From: Desulfobacterales bacterium | Lineage (GTDB): Bacteria > Desulfobacterota > Desulfobacteria > Desulfobacterales > JAFDCJ01 | Length of the DNA stretch: 6,144 nt | Direction of reading: 5' to 3' | Assembly: GCA_029939875.1 (NCBI GenBank) | Contig: JAOZSC010000172.1 | Coordinates: 1-6,144 of the forward strand | Part shown: positions 4,943 through 6,144 of the stretch, piece by piece | Numbering within the stretch: position 1 is the stretch's first letter | How the letters are laid out: every line of letters starts with the position of its first letter | Made by a program: the position numbers and the translations under genes | Notes under the pieces: model-generated | What the model was told of the DNA's origin: nothing | Databases searched by the model: none | What the model saw: only the letters and a program-made list of their open reading frames with translations

Positions 4943-5968
4943 ATGACGGAAACAACCAGCCGGGAAATCCGGCTTAAAAACCGACCCCAGGGCCTGCCCC
5001 GGGAAAGCGACTTTGAACTGGCACAAACCACCATCGGCGAAATCAGTGAGGGTGAAATCCTGGTCCAAAACATTTACATGTCCGTGGATCCATACATGCG
5101 CGGCCGCATGGACGATCGCAAAAGCTATGTGCCGCCGTTTCAGATTGACCGGCCGCTGGAAGGTGGCAGCGTCGGCCAGGTGATCGCGTCCAAGAATGGA
5201 CCTTTTCAGGAGGGTGATTTTATTCTGGGTATGCAGGGCTGGCGCGAATACTTCGTGTCCGACGGCAAGGATCTGGTCAAAGTAGATCCTTCCCTGGCCC
5301 CGCTGCAATCTTATCTCGGGACCCTCGGCATGCCCGGGCTGACAGCTTATACCGGCCTGTTGCACATCGGCAAACTCAAGGCGGGGGACACTGTTTTTGT
5401 ATCAGCCGCCTCCGGCGCCGTCGGTTCGGTGGTTTGCCAGATCGCCAAACTCAAAGGCTGCCAGGTGGTGGGCAGTGCGGGCTCGGATGAAAAGGTTTCC
5501 TGGCTGATAGAAAAAGCCGGCATCGATGCGGCCTTTAACTATAATGCGGTGGATGATGTGATTGCCGCAGTCGGTCAACACTGTCCCCGGGGCATTGACC
5601 TTTATTTTGAAAACGTGGGCGGCGCGCACCTGGAAGCCGCCCTGGAGCACATGCGGCCGTTTGGCCGCATCGTGCTGTGCGGCCTGATTTCCATGTACAA
5701 TGCCACCCAGCCGGTGGCCGGACCGCCCAACCTGGCCTATATCATCGGAAAACGGCTGACCATGCAAGGATTTATCGTTACGGATCACTTTGACAAGATG
5801 CCGCAGTTTTTCGCCGACCTGGCAAAATGGATCGCCCAGGGCCACATAAAATGGAAAGAAACCATTGTCGAAGGCATCGAAAATGCCCCCCAGGCACTGA
5901 TCGGTCTTTTTAAGGGTCAAAATTTCGGCAAAATGATTGTCAAGGTGGGACCTGACCCGTCAACTTGA
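4943..5968 (+). CDS. curA: NADPH-dependent enone/aldehyde reductase of the CurA / leukotriene B4 dehydrogenase (PTGR1) family
   Basis: The product is 341 residues, matching the family length. It is a zinc-free MDR enzyme that reduces the C=C bond of conjugated enones and enals with NADPH in the cytoplasm; characterised relatives are E. coli CurA (curcumin reductase) and mammalian PTGR1. Diagnostic motifs: NIYMSVDPYMRGRM (43-56), GMQGWREYF (96-104), LGMPGLTAYTGL (128-139), the nucleotide loop AASGAVGS (155-162), GSAGSDEK (177-184) with K184 likely near the NADP 2'-phosphate, and FENVGG (222-227). The C-terminal KWKETIVEGIENAPQALIGL and NFGKMIVKV also fit. The frame extends to a TTG at 4931, but GGAG at 4933-4936, 6 bases before the ATG, fixes the start at 4943. 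It is divergent from the amidotransferase unit and ends at the terminator at 6012-6046. The family call is firm; the symbol is by homology, and the natural substrate is unknown. Confidence 0.93.
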   Translation: MTETTSREIRLKNRPQGLPRESDFELAQTTIGEISEGEILVQNIYMSVDPYMRGRMDDRKSYVPPFQIDRPLEGGSVGQVIASKNGPFQEGDFILGMQGWREYFVSDGKDLVKVDPSLAPLQSYLGTLGMPGLTAYTGLLHIGKLKAGDTVFVSAASGAVGSVVCQIAKLKGCQVVGSAGSDEKVSWLIEKAGIDAAFNYNAVDDVIAAVGQHCPRGIDLYFENVGGAHLEAALEHMRPFGRIVLCGLISMYNATQPVAGPPNLAYIIGKRLTMQGFIVTDHFDKMPQFFADLAKWIAQGHIKWKETIVEGIENAPQALIGLFKGQNFGKMIVKVGPDPST

Positions 5969-6011
5969 GCCCCTTCCGGTGGTACCCCCCTGGGACGGCA
6001 GCTCAACCTTC

Positions 6012-6046
6012 AAAAGCCCTTATCGATTGACCTTAGGGCTTTTTTT
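6012..6046 (+). terminator. Rho-independent terminator of the curA-like gene
   Basis: AAAAGCCCT (6012-6020) pairs with AGGGCTTTT (6035-6043) around a 14-base loop, and seven consecutive T (6040-6046) complete the signal. It lies 43 bases after the stop codon. Confidence 0.85.
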
Positions 6047-6144
6047 GCCATTTTTGCAGGGTTCCGGTCAGGAATGGACGCCACCCTTTCAAGGCGAGCC
6101 TGTATCATTATATTAAAAGCAAGGAGGAGATGCTTTTTCTCATT
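6047..6144 (+). other. Right-edge intergenic DNA with a possible gene start cut by the window
   Basis: An AT-rich stretch with TATCAT (6103-6108) resembles a -10 box, but no good -35 lies upstream. AAGGAGG (6121-6127) is a strong ribosome-binding sequence. The only following start in the window is the ATG at 6130, reading M-L-F-L-I to the edge, which is just 2 bases away and too close for normal initiation. The true start may lie beyond the window. On the minus strand one frame is open from the edge down to about 6009, but it runs through the terminator hairpin and is probably not a gene. Confidence 0.3.

Noticed and set aside
4865..5920. Two long antisense frames (4865-5365 and 5402-5920) opposite the curA-like gene
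   Set aside because: Their residues are rich in His, Gly and Gln from reversed codons of a clear MDR gene; no family motif or start signal, so they are shadows.
6009..6144. C-terminal part of a minus-strand gene entering from the right edge
   Set aside because: About 44 codons are open, but the frame passes through the terminator stem and its poly-A/T run and shows no recognisable domain.

Overview
The window looks like chromosomal DNA from a moderately GC-rich, Gram-negative-type bacterium. The mix of MDR-superfamily reductases, a generic PLP aminotransferase and a small conserved-looking orphan protein would fit an anaerobic Desulfobacterota-like (deltaproteobacterial) lineage. That placement is inference from gene flavour only; there is no rRNA, tRNA or marker gene to confirm it. 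I see no insertion sequence, CRISPR array, phage gene or RNA gene.

Left part (1-1085). The first ~120 bases hold the broken end of a thiamine-diphosphate-dependent enzyme, with the HEQ catalytic-glutamate motif followed by an early stop. Next comes a single-gene unit (221-676) encoding an unusual basic protein with two related excisionase/MerR-like helix-turn-helix domains joined by a Lys/Ala/Pro linker. It ends at a very strong hairpin terminator (758-792). About 290 bases of AT-rich non-coding DNA with small palindromes follow.

Middle (1086-2906). A 90-residue orphan protein on the minus strand (1086-1358) and a class I/II PLP aminotransferase on the plus strand (1631-2800) diverge from a shared 272-base intergenic region. 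That region carries a good sigma70-like promoter and a roughly 185-base leader for the aminotransferase.

Right part (2907-6144). A minus-strand pair, a class I glutamine amidotransferase (4014-4712) followed by a VAT-1-like quinone-oxidoreductase-family protein (2907-3953), is divergent from a plus-strand CurA/PTGR1-type NADPH-dependent enone reductase (4943-5968). The divergent region has recognisable back-to-back promoters and an 8-base direct repeat, CCGGTGCA, placed between the two -35 boxes and again in the curA-like leader. Two distantly related NADPH-dependent reductases thus sit either side of one regulatory region, which suggests a shared role in handling reactive carbonyl, enone or quinone compounds; this is inference. 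A clear terminator (6012-6046) closes the reductase gene, and a ribosome-binding-site-like sequence at the right edge may begin another gene.

No complete novel system is evident. The most unusual item is the two-headed DNA-binding protein at 221-676.
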